A stretch of 64,000 nt of DNA from Xanthomonas dyei (lineage in GTDB: Bacteria; Pseudomonadota; Gammaproteobacteria; Xanthomonadales; Xanthomonadaceae). Below, piece by piece: positions 38,298 through 46,997 of the stretch. The position numbers and the translations under genes are program-made. The stretch spans positions 496,001-560,000 of the forward strand of contig NZ_MDEE01000001.1 in assembly GCF_002939865.1 (NCBI RefSeq), in the 5' to 3' direction. The notes under the pieces are model-generated. The model searched no databases and was not told the origin of the DNA. It saw only the letters and a program-made list of their open reading frames with translations. Numbering within the stretch: position 1 is the first letter of the stretch; each line of letters starts with the position of its first letter.

Positions 38298-38873
38298 ATG
38301 AATGCCACGCCCGCCACTGCCGATCACACGGCGCCGGCAATCGCCACCGCTGCGCCGACCTACCCGGTCAACCTGCGCATCAATGGCCAGCCCTATCAAT
38401 TGCAACTGGAGGCCTGGATCAGCCTGCTCGATCTGCTGCGCGATCGGCTCGATCTCACCGGCACCAAAAAGGGCTGCGATCACGGCCAATGCGGCGCATG
38501 CACGGTGCTGGTCGATGGTCGCCGCATCAACAGCTGCCTGACGTTAGCGGTGATGCAGGACGGCGCCGAGATCACCACCGTTGAAGGCCTGGCCGATGGC
38601 GAGCAGCTGCATCCGCTGCAGCGCGCCTTCATCGCGCACGATGCGTTTCAGTGCGGGTATTGCACGCCGGGGCAATTGTGTTCCGCAGTTGGCCTGCTCA
38701 ATGAAGGCAAGGCGCGCGACCGCGATCAGGTACGCGAATTGATGAGCGGCAATCTGTGCCGGTGCGGTGCGTATCCGCAGATCACCGATGCGGTGATGGA
38801 GGTGATGGGCAAGCCCAGCGACAGCAGCGACAGCGCTGCCACGCCGTGGACGCCCGGGACGGTGCCGGCATGA
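38298..38873 (+). CDS. paoA: Aldehyde oxidoreductase 2Fe-2S subunit (PaoA-like)
   Basis: A 191-residue small subunit of a three-subunit molybdenum aldehyde oxidoreductase of the xanthine oxidase family. The plant-ferredoxin-type 2Fe-2S cluster is bound by [13 protein letters not shown]...NSC and the second cluster by CGYCTPGQ...CRCG. E. coli PaoA carries a twin-arginine signal; here the N terminus ([20 protein letters not shown]) has no RR motif, so export is not indicated. The stop codon overlaps the start of the FAD subunit (ATGA). The complex oxidises aromatic or aliphatic aldehydes to acids. Confidence 0.93.
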   Translation: MNATPATADHTAPAIATAAPTYPVNLRINGQPYQLQLEAWISLLDLLRDRLDLTGTKKGCDHGQCGACTVLVDGRRINSCLTLAVMQDGAEITTVEGLADGEQLHPLQRAFIAHDAFQCGYCTPGQLCSAVGLLNEGKARDRDQVRELMSGNLCRCGAYPQITDAVMEVMGKPSDSSDSAATPWTPGTVPA

Positions 38874-39934
38874 TCCCGCTCAGCTACGCGCGCCCAGACA
38901 GCGTGGGTGCCGCTCTCTCTGCCATCGCATCGCGCGGCAACGACCCGCAGCCGGTGCCCTCCGACGCATCCGTGCGCCTGATCGCCGGCGGCACCAATCT
39001 CACCGACTTGATGAAGCTGCAAGTGATGCGCCCCAGCAGCCTCGTCGACATCAATCGCCTGCCGCTGGACAGCATTACCACGCTGCCGGAGGGCGGCCTG
39101 CGTCTGGGCGCACTCGCACGCAATGCCGACACCGCGTATCACCCGGACGTCGAGTCGCGTTACCCGTTGCTGAGCGCGGCAATCCTGGCAGGCGCGTCGC
39201 CGCAGATCCGCAACATGGCCAGCAACGGCGGCAACCTGTTGCAACGTACGCGCTGCCTGTATTTCTACGATCACGCCACACCTTGCAACAAGCGTGCACC
39301 GGGCAGCGGGTGTTCGGCCATTGGCGGGCTGACCAAGTACAACGCCATTCTCGGCACCAGCGCGCACTGCATCGCCACGCATCCGTCGGATATGTGCGTG
39401 GCATTGGCCGCGCTGAATGCGGTGGTGCATGTGCAAGGCCCGCAAGGCGAACGCGACATTGCCTTTGCCGATTTTCATCGGTTGCCTGGCGATCATCCGG
39501 AACTGGACAGCACGCTGGCGCCGGACGAGTTGATCGTGCATATCGATCTGCCCGACGCGCAGCGCTTTGTCGCCCATAGCGCCTATCTGAAAATCCGCGA
39601 GCGCCTGTCGTATGCGTTTGCACTGGTGTCGGTGGCTGCTGCGCTGGAGTTGAACGACGACGGCAGCATTGGCGAGGTGCGTGTCGCACTGGGCGGGGTG
39701 GCACATAAGCCGTGGCGTAATCCCGATGCAGAAGCGCAGCTGGTGGGATTGCCAGCGACCGCAGATACCTTCGCAGCTCTGGCCGATGTCTTGCTGCAAG
39801 GTGCACAAGCGCAGGGCGAAAACGCCTTCAAGCTGCCAATGGCGCGCCGCGCCATCGTGCGCGCACTCGAGGTCACACGCGAGGGCACCACCGACAACCG
39901 CGGGCGCACCAGTGCGCTGGAGCAATCGCCATGA
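38870..39934 (+). CDS. paoB: Aldehyde oxidoreductase FAD subunit (PaoB-like)
   Basis: A 354-residue FAD-binding subunit. The FAD motif is near LIAGGTNLTDLMK. PaoB-type proteins carry an extra 4Fe-4S cluster in an insert, and the matching cysteines are visible: CLYFYDHATPCNKRAPGSGCSAIGG. It starts at 38870 overlapping the stop codon of paoA, and its end overlaps paoC. It passes electrons from the molybdenum site via the iron-sulfur clusters to FAD and an external acceptor. Confidence 0.93.
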   Translation: MIPLSYARPDSVGAALSAIASRGNDPQPVPSDASVRLIAGGTNLTDLMKLQVMRPSSLVDINRLPLDSITTLPEGGLRLGALARNADTAYHPDVESRYPLLSAAILAGASPQIRNMASNGGNLLQRTRCLYFYDHATPCNKRAPGSGCSAIGGLTKYNAILGTSAHCIATHPSDMCVALAALNAVVHVQGPQGERDIAFADFHRLPGDHPELDSTLAPDELIVHIDLPDAQRFVAHSAYLKIRERLSYAFALVSVAAALELNDDGSIGEVRVALGGVAHKPWRNPDAEAQLVGLPATADTFAALADVLLQGAQAQGENAFKLPMARRAIVRALEVTREGTTDNRGRTSALEQSP

Positions 39935-42228
39935 ACGCACGCAACACCGATCTATCCAACAGCGAATTGACGCCGCCGGTCGCCGATCAAGGCACCGGCT
40001 TCCGCCCCACCGGCACGGGTGTACCGCGCATCGATGGGCGTGCAAAAGTCACCGGCCAGGCGCGCTATGCCGCTGAATGGCCGGTACCGGATCTGGCCTA
40101 TGGCGTGGTGGTCAGCAGCACCATCGCCAAGGGCACGATTGTCGGCTTCGACCTGGCTGCCGCACGCGCGGTGCCGGGTGTGCTGGAGATCGTCACCCAC
40201 GACAATCGCCCGCACATGCGAGGCATGGATCTGTTCTACAAGGACATGACCGCGCCGGCCGGCTCGCCGTTTCGCCCCCTGTACGACAACACCGTGCGCT
40301 ACAGCGGGCAGCCGGTGGCACTGGTGGTGGCAGACACGTTCGAGGCTGCGCGCCATGCGGCGCATCTGGTGCAGGTGGAGTACGCCCAGGAGCCGCACGC
40401 AACCAACCTGATGACCAACCTGGACCGTGCGCACAAACCCAAGGCGTTGAAGGCAGGATTTTCGCCACCGCCCAAGGACAAGGGCGAGCCGGACACCGCC
40501 TTCGTCAATGCCGCCTGCCAGGTGCAGGCCGAGTATTACAGCGGCGTAGAGCACCACAACCCGATGGAGTTGTTCGCCTCTACCGTCATCCGCGAGGAAG
40601 ACGGCCACTTCACCATTTACGACAAGACTCAGGGCTCGCAGAACAGCCGCTGGTATGTGTCGCATGTATTCGGCCTGAGCAAGCGCAAGGTCACCGTGCG
40701 CAACCCGTATGTGGGCGGCGCGTTCGGCTCCGGCCTGCGGCCGCAATATCAGCTGGCGCTGGCGGTGATGGCCTCGATCAAGCTGGATCGCTCGGTGCGT
40801 GTGGTGATGACGCGGCAACAGATGTTTACCTTCGGCCATCGCCCGGAAACCGTGCAGCGGCTCAAGCTCGGTGCCGACCGCGATGGCCGCTTGCGCGCCA
40901 TCTGGCACGAGGCCATCGCCGAGACCTCTCGCATCGAAGATTACGTCGAGGTGGTGGTCAACTGGAGCGGGCAGCTGTATGCCTGCGACAACGTGCATCT
41001 TGGCTACAACCTGGTCAGCCTGGATCAGTACAGCCCGATGGACATGCGCGCGCCCGGTGCCACCCATGGCATGCATGCGCTGGAAGTGGCGATGGACGAG
41101 CTGGCCTACGCGGTCGGCATCGATCCGCTGGCGCTGCGGCTGAAGAATTACGCCGAGGTCAATCCAGCCGATGACAAGCCGTTTTCCAGCAAGGCCTTGC
41201 GCGAGTGCTACCAGCAAGGTGCCGAGCGCTTTGGCTGGGCACAGCGTCCGCCGCAGCCGCGCGCACGCAAGGAAGGCCGCGAGTGGGTCGGCTGGGGCAT
41301 GGCCACCGGGCAGTGGGATGCGATGCAGATGTTTGCGCGCGCCCACGCCGTGCTGCACGCCGATGGCCGCCTGGTGGTGAGCAGTGCCGCCAGCGACATC
41401 GGCACCGGCACCTACACGGTGATGGCGATGATCGCTGCCGAAGCGCTGGGCCTGCCGCTGGAACAGGTGACCTTTCAGCTTGGCGACTCGACGTTGCCTG
41501 TCGCACCGATTGAAGGCGGCTCCTCGCATGTCGCCACGATCGGCTCGGCGGTGGACGGTGTATGCGGCAAGTTGCGCACGCGCCTGCTGCGCCTGGCCCA
41601 GGCCTTGCCCAACTCGCGCTTTGCGCGGGTCACGCTGGACGATGTGGTCTTTGCCGACGGCACGATTGCACTGCGTGCCGATGCCAGCAGCGCGATGGCG
41701 TTACCTGCATTGTTGCGTGCGGCCGAACTGGAGCAGATCGAAGACAAGTTCCTGCTGCTGCCCAACGTGCTCAAACAGCGCAAATACACCCGTGCCACGC
41801 ACGCTGCGGTGTTTGTGGAAGTGCGCGTGGACGAAGAGCTTGGCAGCGTGCGGGTGACGCGTGTGGTCAGCGCGATTGCTGCAGGGCGCATTCTCAACCC
41901 GACCACCGCGCGCAGCCAGATCATCGGCGGTGTGGTGTGGGGCATCGGCCAGGCCTTGCACGAACATACCCAGGCCGATCACCGCTTCGGCCGCTTCATG
42001 AATCACGATCTGGCGCAGTATCACGTCTGCGCCAATGCCGACATCCACGACATCGAGGTGATCTTTGCCGACGAAGACGACCGCGTGGTCAGCAGCCTGG
42101 GGGCGAAAGGCGTCGGCGAGATCGGCCAGGTGGGGGTGTCGGCAGCCATCTGCAATGCCATCTTCCACGCCACCGGCAAACGCATCCGCAGCACGCCAAT
42201 GACGCCGGACAAGGTGATGGCAGACTGA
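39931..42228 (+). CDS. paoC: Aldehyde oxidoreductase molybdenum-binding subunit (PaoC-like)
   Basis: A 765-residue large subunit that binds the molybdopterin cofactor (probably the cytosine dinucleotide form). Features include GAFGSGLRPQYQLAL near the cofactor site and the catalytic Glu730 in GAKGVGEIGQVG. Its start overlaps the paoB stop (ATGA at 39931-39934). The three genes form one translationally coupled operon. A paoD/XdhC-type maturation chaperone gene is not seen immediately downstream. Substrate specificity (for example vanillin-like aldehydes from plant walls) is only a guess. Confidence 0.94.
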   Translation: MNARNTDLSNSELTPPVADQGTGFRPTGTGVPRIDGRAKVTGQARYAAEWPVPDLAYGVVVSSTIAKGTIVGFDLAAARAVPGVLEIVTHDNRPHMRGMDLFYKDMTAPAGSPFRPLYDNTVRYSGQPVALVVADTFEAARHAAHLVQVEYAQEPHATNLMTNLDRAHKPKALKAGFSPPPKDKGEPDTAFVNAACQVQAEYYSGVEHHNPMELFASTVIREEDGHFTIYDKTQGSQNSRWYVSHVFGLSKRKVTVRNPYVGGAFGSGLRPQYQLALAVMASIKLDRSVRVVMTRQQMFTFGHRPETVQRLKLGADRDGRLRAIWHEAIAETSRIEDYVEVVVNWSGQLYACDNVHLGYNLVSLDQYSPMDMRAPGATHGMHALEVAMDELAYAVGIDPLALRLKNYAEVNPADDKPFSSKALRECYQQGAERFGWAQRPPQPRARKEGREWVGWGMATGQWDAMQMFARAHAVLHADGRLVVSSAASDIGTGTYTVMAMIAAEALGLPLEQVTFQLGDSTLPVAPIEGGSSHVATIGSAVDGVCGKLRTRLLRLAQALPNSRFARVTLDDVVFADGTIALRADASSAMALPALLRAAELEQIEDKFLLLPNVLKQRKYTRATHAAVFVEVRVDEELGSVRVTRVVSAIAAGRILNPTTARSQIIGGVVWGIGQALHEHTQADHRFGRFMNHDLAQYHVCANADIHDIEVIFADEDDRVVSSLGAKGVGEIGQVGVSAAICNAIFHATGKRIRSTPMTPDKVMAD

Positions 42229-42531
42229 GCGACCTGCTGCGGGCTCTCAGGATCTCGCAGTCAGGGCTGATGGCGTCTCCCCACGGGCTCGATATCGCAC
42301 GATGTCGGGCCCGCTGCGTGATTGCGAACGCGCCGTGCAAGCACAAGCTAACCCGGCTCAACCACTCAACGAGATACAGACCGCACAGCTCGCCGACATC
42401 CGGCAGGCGCCATCACGCCTCTGTCGCCGTTGAGCACGCGACACAGTGCCGCTTGACGACTGACGTCAAAACGCGATGACCACTCCAGATCAACACGCCG
42501 CACCAACCCGCTCACCTGCACGCCACCGGCA
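42229..42531. other. Intergenic region paoC-tetR
   Basis: A 303-base gap between two convergent genes. I see no coding frame, repeat or strong terminator. Confidence 0.4.
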
Positions 42532-43182
42532 TCACCGTCCGCGCACGGCCTTCTTCTTGCCCGGCGTCTGCGCACTGCCCGCCTGCACCGTCGACAATGC
42601 CATGGTGATCAGACCGGCGATCAAACGCCGCAACACCGCTTCGTTGTCCGCCGATGCCTTGAGGCTGGTGGTGGCAAGCCGCAGGATGTAGGCAAGATCG
42701 GCCGCAGACATCGCGCTGTTGTCGCGCACATGCGGGCGCAGCAGTTGCACCAGGGTGTCTTCCATCTGCTGGTACAGCGCATCCAGCGCGTCGGGCGCAT
42801 ACACACCGCAGTTGGCAACCAGATCCAGCCCGTTTTCGGAATCGATCACCGCAGCCACCGGCTCCAGCACCCAGATATCGAACAACTGCCGTAACTGGGT
42901 CTGCAGATCCTGCGTGTCGCGCACGCGTTGCGCGGTTGCGGCCGCGCAAACGTCGCGCTGACGCATCACCTGCGCGGCAAAGATCGCCTCCTTGTTGGGG
43001 AACGCGGCATACAGCGATGGCCGCGACATCTGCGCAGCCTGGGCGATGTCGCTCATGCTCACCTTGCGGTAGCCATGCCGCAAAAACAGCTGCAGCGCGG
43101 TCTCCATGACACGCGCCTCCTTGCTTTCGGCAGGCGCTGTGGCGGGGATAGCCGCCTTCTTCGATAACTTTACACTTGACAT
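42532..43182 (-). CDS. TetR/AcrR family repressor
   Basis: A 216-residue TetR-type regulator. The N-terminal helix-turn-helix reads LFLRHGYRKVSMSDIAQAAQMSRPSLYAAFPNKEAIFAA. The C-terminal helical domain (about 90-200) should bind an inducer. It is divergent from the alcohol dehydrogenase gene with only 57 bases between start codons, so it very likely controls that gene and itself. The ATG at 43182 is used. The inducer is unknown, possibly an alcohol, aldehyde or phenolic. Confidence 0.92.
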   Translation of the reverse strand: MSSVKLSKKAAIPATAPAESKEARVMETALQLFLRHGYRKVSMSDIAQAAQMSRPSLYAAFPNKEAIFAAQVMRQRDVCAAATAQRVRDTQDLQTQLRQLFDIWVLEPVAAVIDSENGLDLVANCGVYAPDALDALYQQMEDTLVQLLRPHVRDNSAMSAADLAYILRLATTSLKASADNEAVLRRLIAGLITMALSTVQAGSAQTPGKKKAVRGR

Positions 43183-43226
43183 TATTTGTAAATACGTAAA
43201 TCTTACAAGTTCCGCCAATTGTAAAG
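43168..43226. promoter_or_regulatory. Divergent tetR-adh operator region
   Basis: This A/T-rich stretch stands out in GC-rich DNA. It contains inverted repeats: CTTTACA (43168-43174) with TTGTAAAG (43219-43226), and TTGTAA (43186-43191) with TTACAA (43203-43208), around TACGTA. TTGACA at 43177-43182 is a possible -35 box for the dehydrogenase gene. The sites are candidates for TetR binding; I cannot tell which pair is used. Confidence 0.45.
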
Positions 43227-43239
43227 CACAGCGACCGCC

Positions 43240-44313
43240 ATGACCTTCGCCAATCCACACACCAGCGGCGCCAGCCGCACCACCCGCGCCTATGCGGCGC
43301 TCGAGAAAGAAGGCGCCATGGTGCCGTGGCAGTTCGAACGCCGCGCGGTACGCGCCACCGATGTCGCAATCAAGGTGCTGTTCTGCGGCGTCTGCCATTC
43401 GGACCTGCACTCGGTGAACAAGTGGGCCAGCGAATACCCGCTGGTGCCGGGCCATGAAATCGTTGGCGAAGTGATCGAGCTGGGCGCGGAGGTCGAAGGG
43501 TTTACGCTGGGCCAGCGCGTGATGATCGGCACCATCGTCGATTCCTGCCGGCACTGCGCGCCCTGTCAGGCGCATGACGAAGTGTATTGCCACGCCTTCC
43601 CCACCCTGACCTTCGATGGCGTGGATCGCGTGGACGGCAGCCGCACGCGCGGCGGCTATTCGGAGTACTACGTGTCCGACGCCCGCTTCGTCTACCCATT
43701 GCCCGACGGCCTGGACCCGGCCGGCGCCGCGCCATTGCTCTGCGCCGGCATCACCTGCTTTGCGCCGCTGCACCGCTACGGCATCGGCCCCGGCCACACC
43801 GTGGGCGTGGTCGGCATCGGCGGGCTTGGCCATCTCGGCATCAAGTTCGCCCGTGCCATGGGCGCGCATGTCGTCGCCTTCACTACCTCGCCCAAGAAAG
43901 CCGCCGAAGCGCACCGCCTGGGTGCGCACGAGGTGGTGGTCTCCACCGATGCGGCGCAGATGCAGGCACAGGCCTACCGCTTCGATTTCATCCTCGACAC
44001 CGTCTCGCGCAGCTACCCCATGAACGACATGCTCAAGGCGCTCAATCTCGACGGCACGCTGTGCACGCTGGGCCTGCCCGACCAGCTGGATTTCCGCCCG
44101 GTGCTACTTGCCATGGGCCGCCGCAAGGTCACCAGCTCCGGCACCGGCGGCACCGCCGACACCCACAGCATGCTCGCGTTCTGCCAGCAGCACGGCATCG
44201 TGGCCGATATCGAATTGATCAAGCTGCAGGACATCAACGCCGCATTCGAGCGCGTCCACAACAACGATGTGCATTACCGGTTTGTGATCGATCTGCAGGC
44301 ATCGGCCTTGTAA
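43240..44313 (+). CDS. Zinc-dependent alcohol dehydrogenase (YahK/CAD type)
   Basis: A 357-residue medium-chain zinc alcohol dehydrogenase of the cinnamyl alcohol dehydrogenase/YahK group, NADP-linked. Catalytic zinc ligands lie in FCGVCHSDLHSVN and GHEIVGEV. The structural zinc cysteines are in DSCRHCAPCQAHDEVYC. The Rossmann nucleotide-binding motif is VVGIGGLGHLGIKFARAMGAHV. It likely reduces aldehydes to alcohols. A divergent TetR gene probably controls it, which suggests aldehyde detoxification or lignin-monomer metabolism. Confidence 0.93.
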   Translation: MTFANPHTSGASRTTRAYAALEKEGAMVPWQFERRAVRATDVAIKVLFCGVCHSDLHSVNKWASEYPLVPGHEIVGEVIELGAEVEGFTLGQRVMIGTIVDSCRHCAPCQAHDEVYCHAFPTLTFDGVDRVDGSRTRGGYSEYYVSDARFVYPLPDGLDPAGAAPLLCAGITCFAPLHRYGIGPGHTVGVVGIGGLGHLGIKFARAMGAHVVAFTTSPKKAAEAHRLGAHEVVVSTDAAQMQAQAYRFDFILDTVSRSYPMNDMLKALNLDGTLCTLGLPDQLDFRPVLLAMGRRKVTSSGTGGTADTHSMLAFCQQHGIVADIELIKLQDINAAFERVHNNDVHYRFVIDLQASAL

Positions 44314-44497
44314 GCCGATATCCGCGCAGTGCCGGCGCGGCCGCTACGCGCGTCGGCACTCCTGCGTGCGTTGCCACGTCTGCCCAATGCACGGGCCATG
44401 CCCTTCCGAAGCCCCCACATCGATTGCGAACCCGACCCGCGCGTGGGGCATCGCGCTGATGTAGCGTGAGCGTCTCTTCCGCCCAGCAAGGCTCCGT

Positions 44498-46783
44498 ATG
44501 CATCCGCGTACTACGCGTCGTCAGTTGCTCCGTGGTGCGGCCACGCTCGCAGTGCTGTCGCGCATTCCGAGCGGGTGGGCGCTGCCGCCGGGGCCATCGC
44601 ATGGCCCGGCCTTTATCGAGGCGCTGATCGCGCGCATGAGCGTGGAAGAAAAGGCCGGCCAGCTGAGTCTTTTCAGTTCCGCAGAACAGGTCGACAAGGC
44701 GATCGTCGCCAACCCCGTCCGCAAGGACGCAGCCGGACGCAACCAGCTGGCCGCGGCACGCGCCGGGCGCTTGACCGGCGTATTCAACGGCTCCAACGTG
44801 CGCTGGCATCAGCAACTGCAGCAGGCTGCGCTGAAAAGCCGGCTGCAGATTCCGCTGTTCTTCGCCGCCGATGTGATTCACGGCTTTACCACGGTGTTTC
44901 CGGTGCCCTTGGCCGAAGCGGCCAGCTTCGAGCCCGCGCTGGCCCAACGCACCGCGCGCGCCGCGGCGATGGAAGCCAGCGCGGTGGGGATCGACTGGAC
45001 CTTCGCCCCGATGGTGGACATCGCCCGCGATGCGCGCTGGGGGCGCGGCGTGGAGGGCGCGGGCGAAGACGTGCTGCTGGCGCAACGTTTCGCGCAGGCG
45101 CGGGTGCGGGGGTTTCAAGGCGATGCCGGCCTGGCGCATGCCGATGCACTGGCGGCCTGCCCCAAACACTTTGCCGCCTATGGTGCAGCCGAGGGAGGAC
45201 TGGACTACAGCACCGTGGACATCTCCGAGCGCACCCTGCGCGAGGTGTATCTGCCACCGTTTCAGGCCGCCTTCGCGGCCGGTGCGGTCACCACCATGGC
45301 TGCGTTCAATGCGCTGTCGGGCGTGCCGGCAACCGCCAATGCCTGGCTGCTCGGCACCGTGCTGCGGCAGGACCTGCGCTACACCGGGCTGGTGGTGTCC
45401 GACTTCACTGCCGACAAGGAGCTGGTTGCGCATGGCATTGCCGCCGACGATCGCGACGCGGCGCGGCTGGCGTTTCTGGCCGGGGTGGATATCAGCATGG
45501 AAAGCGGCTTGTATCTGCAACACCTGCCGGCGCTGGTGGCCGCTGGCGCGATCTCGATGCAACAGCTGGATGCCTCGGTCCGCCGGGTGCTGGGCTTCAA
45601 GGCGGCACTGGGATTGTTCGACGACCCGTTCCGGCGCATCCAGCCTGCCCGTGCGCAACCACGTCAGCGCTGTGCAGACAGCATGGCCTTGGCGCGCGAA
45701 GCGGCGCACAAGTCGATGGTGTTGCTGAAGAACGACGGCGAGCTGTTGCCGTTGCGACGCAGCGGCCAACACATCGCGCTGATCGGGCCGATGGCGCGCG
45801 ACTGGGTCGATCATGCCGGGCCGTGGAGCCTGTTCGACCAGGATGATCGCGACAACACCGTGGCCGCAGCGCTGTCGCGCACCATGACGGACCCGCAGTT
45901 GCTGCAGGTGGTGGACGGCAGCGGCTTCGACCGCCCGCTCCCCGGCGGCGTGCAGGCCGCAGTGGCCGCCGCGCGCAGTGCCGACGTGGCGCTGCTGGCG
46001 ATCGGTGAACCCATGACCTACTCGGGCGAGGCGCAATCGCGCACCGAGATCTGCATCCCGCAGGTCCAGCAGCAGTTGCTGGCGGCAGTGGCGGCCACCG
46101 GCACGCCGGTCGTGTTGCTGCTGAGCACCGGCCGCGCGCTTGCGTTGCAAGGCCCGGCGCTGCAGAGCGCGGCGATCCTGGTCACCTGGTTTCTGGGCTC
46201 GGAAGCCGGCAACGCAATTGCCGATATCGTGTTCGGCGTGCAGGCGCCGTCTGGCCGCTTGCCGGTGAGTTTTCCGCACGCCGCAGGCCAGGTGCCCTAC
46301 ACCTACGCGCATCCGCCCAGCGGCCGCCCCAACCTGGATCCGCACGGCTTGCAGCCGTACACCACGCACTATCGCGGCGTGCCCAACACGGCGTTGTTCC
46401 CGTTCGGCCATGGCCTGACCTATGGACGCATCGCCTACACCGATCTGCAGCTGAGCGCGCCGCAGATGACGGCCACCGGCAGCCTGCAGATCAGCGCACG
46501 CATCAGCAACCATGGCAGTCGCGACGCCGACGAAGTGGTGCAGCTCTATCTGCGCGACCGCACTGCCAGCGTTGTCCGCCCGGTGCGCGAGCTCAAGGAC
46601 TTCCGCAAGGTCAGGGTGCCGGCCGGCGGCAACGTCACCGTGCAGTTCGAGCTGCGTCGCGCGCATCTGCTGTTTGTCGGGCAGGCAATGGCCCCGATCG
46701 TGGAGCCGGGCCTGTTCGATGTGTGGCTTGCGCCATCTGCCGAAGCCGACGGCCTGTCAGCCAGTTTTGAACTGCTGGGCTGA
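44498..46783 (+). CDS. bglX: Beta-glucosidase, glycoside hydrolase family 3 (BglX type)
   Basis: A 761-residue exported GH3 beta-glucosidase. The N terminus (RTTRRQLLRGAATLAVLS) is a twin-arginine-like signal, so it should be exported folded. The N-terminal TIM barrel carries the nucleophile D302 in GLVVSDFTADKELV. The (alpha/beta)6 domain follows (about 400-620), with a candidate acid/base Glu in MTYSGEAQSRTE. A fibronectin-III-like domain with RPVRELKDFRKVRV ends the protein. It cleaves terminal beta-linked glucose from oligosaccharides. A strong hairpin (46794-46821) separates it from the convergent xopAM. Confidence 0.95.
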   Translation: MHPRTTRRQLLRGAATLAVLSRIPSGWALPPGPSHGPAFIEALIARMSVEEKAGQLSLFSSAEQVDKAIVANPVRKDAAGRNQLAAARAGRLTGVFNGSNVRWHQQLQQAALKSRLQIPLFFAADVIHGFTTVFPVPLAEAASFEPALAQRTARAAAMEASAVGIDWTFAPMVDIARDARWGRGVEGAGEDVLLAQRFAQARVRGFQGDAGLAHADALAACPKHFAAYGAAEGGLDYSTVDISERTLREVYLPPFQAAFAAGAVTTMAAFNALSGVPATANAWLLGTVLRQDLRYTGLVVSDFTADKELVAHGIAADDRDAARLAFLAGVDISMESGLYLQHLPALVAAGAISMQQLDASVRRVLGFKAALGLFDDPFRRIQPARAQPRQRCADSMALAREAAHKSMVLLKNDGELLPLRRSGQHIALIGPMARDWVDHAGPWSLFDQDDRDNTVAAALSRTMTDPQLLQVVDGSGFDRPLPGGVQAAVAAARSADVALLAIGEPMTYSGEAQSRTEICIPQVQQQLLAAVAATGTPVVLLLSTGRALALQGPALQSAAILVTWFLGSEAGNAIADIVFGVQAPSGRLPVSFPHAAGQVPYTYAHPPSGRPNLDPHGLQPYTTHYRGVPNTALFPFGHGLTYGRIAYTDLQLSAPQMTATGSLQISARISNHGSRDADEVVQLYLRDRTASVVRPVRELKDFRKVRVPAGGNVTVQFELRRAHLLFVGQAMAPIVEPGLFDVWLAPSAEADGLSASFELLG

Positions 46784-46793
46784 TGCATGCTGC

Positions 46794-46821
46794 GATGACC
46801 CGCGTCGCTGCGCGGGTCATC
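46794..46821. terminator. Hairpin between convergent bglX and xopAM
   Basis: GATGACCCGCG (46794-46804) pairs with CGCGGGTCATC (46811-46821), an 11-bp perfect stem with a six-base loop. It lies 10 bases after the bglX stop. No T-tract follows; it could stop transcription from both sides. Confidence 0.5.
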
Positions 46822-46997
46822 GACACGGTGTGCACGGCGGGTCGGCTCCCCCTGATCGCCTCCTGCCGCATGCGCCGCGTTGATGCGCCACCATCATCGG
46901 CGCACTGACGCTGCTGGCCTCACGCCGTCGTGTGAGGCTGTTGCAAATGCGCGTCCGCTGGCAGGACCGCATTCAAGCGAGCCAAGCGCAGACATGC

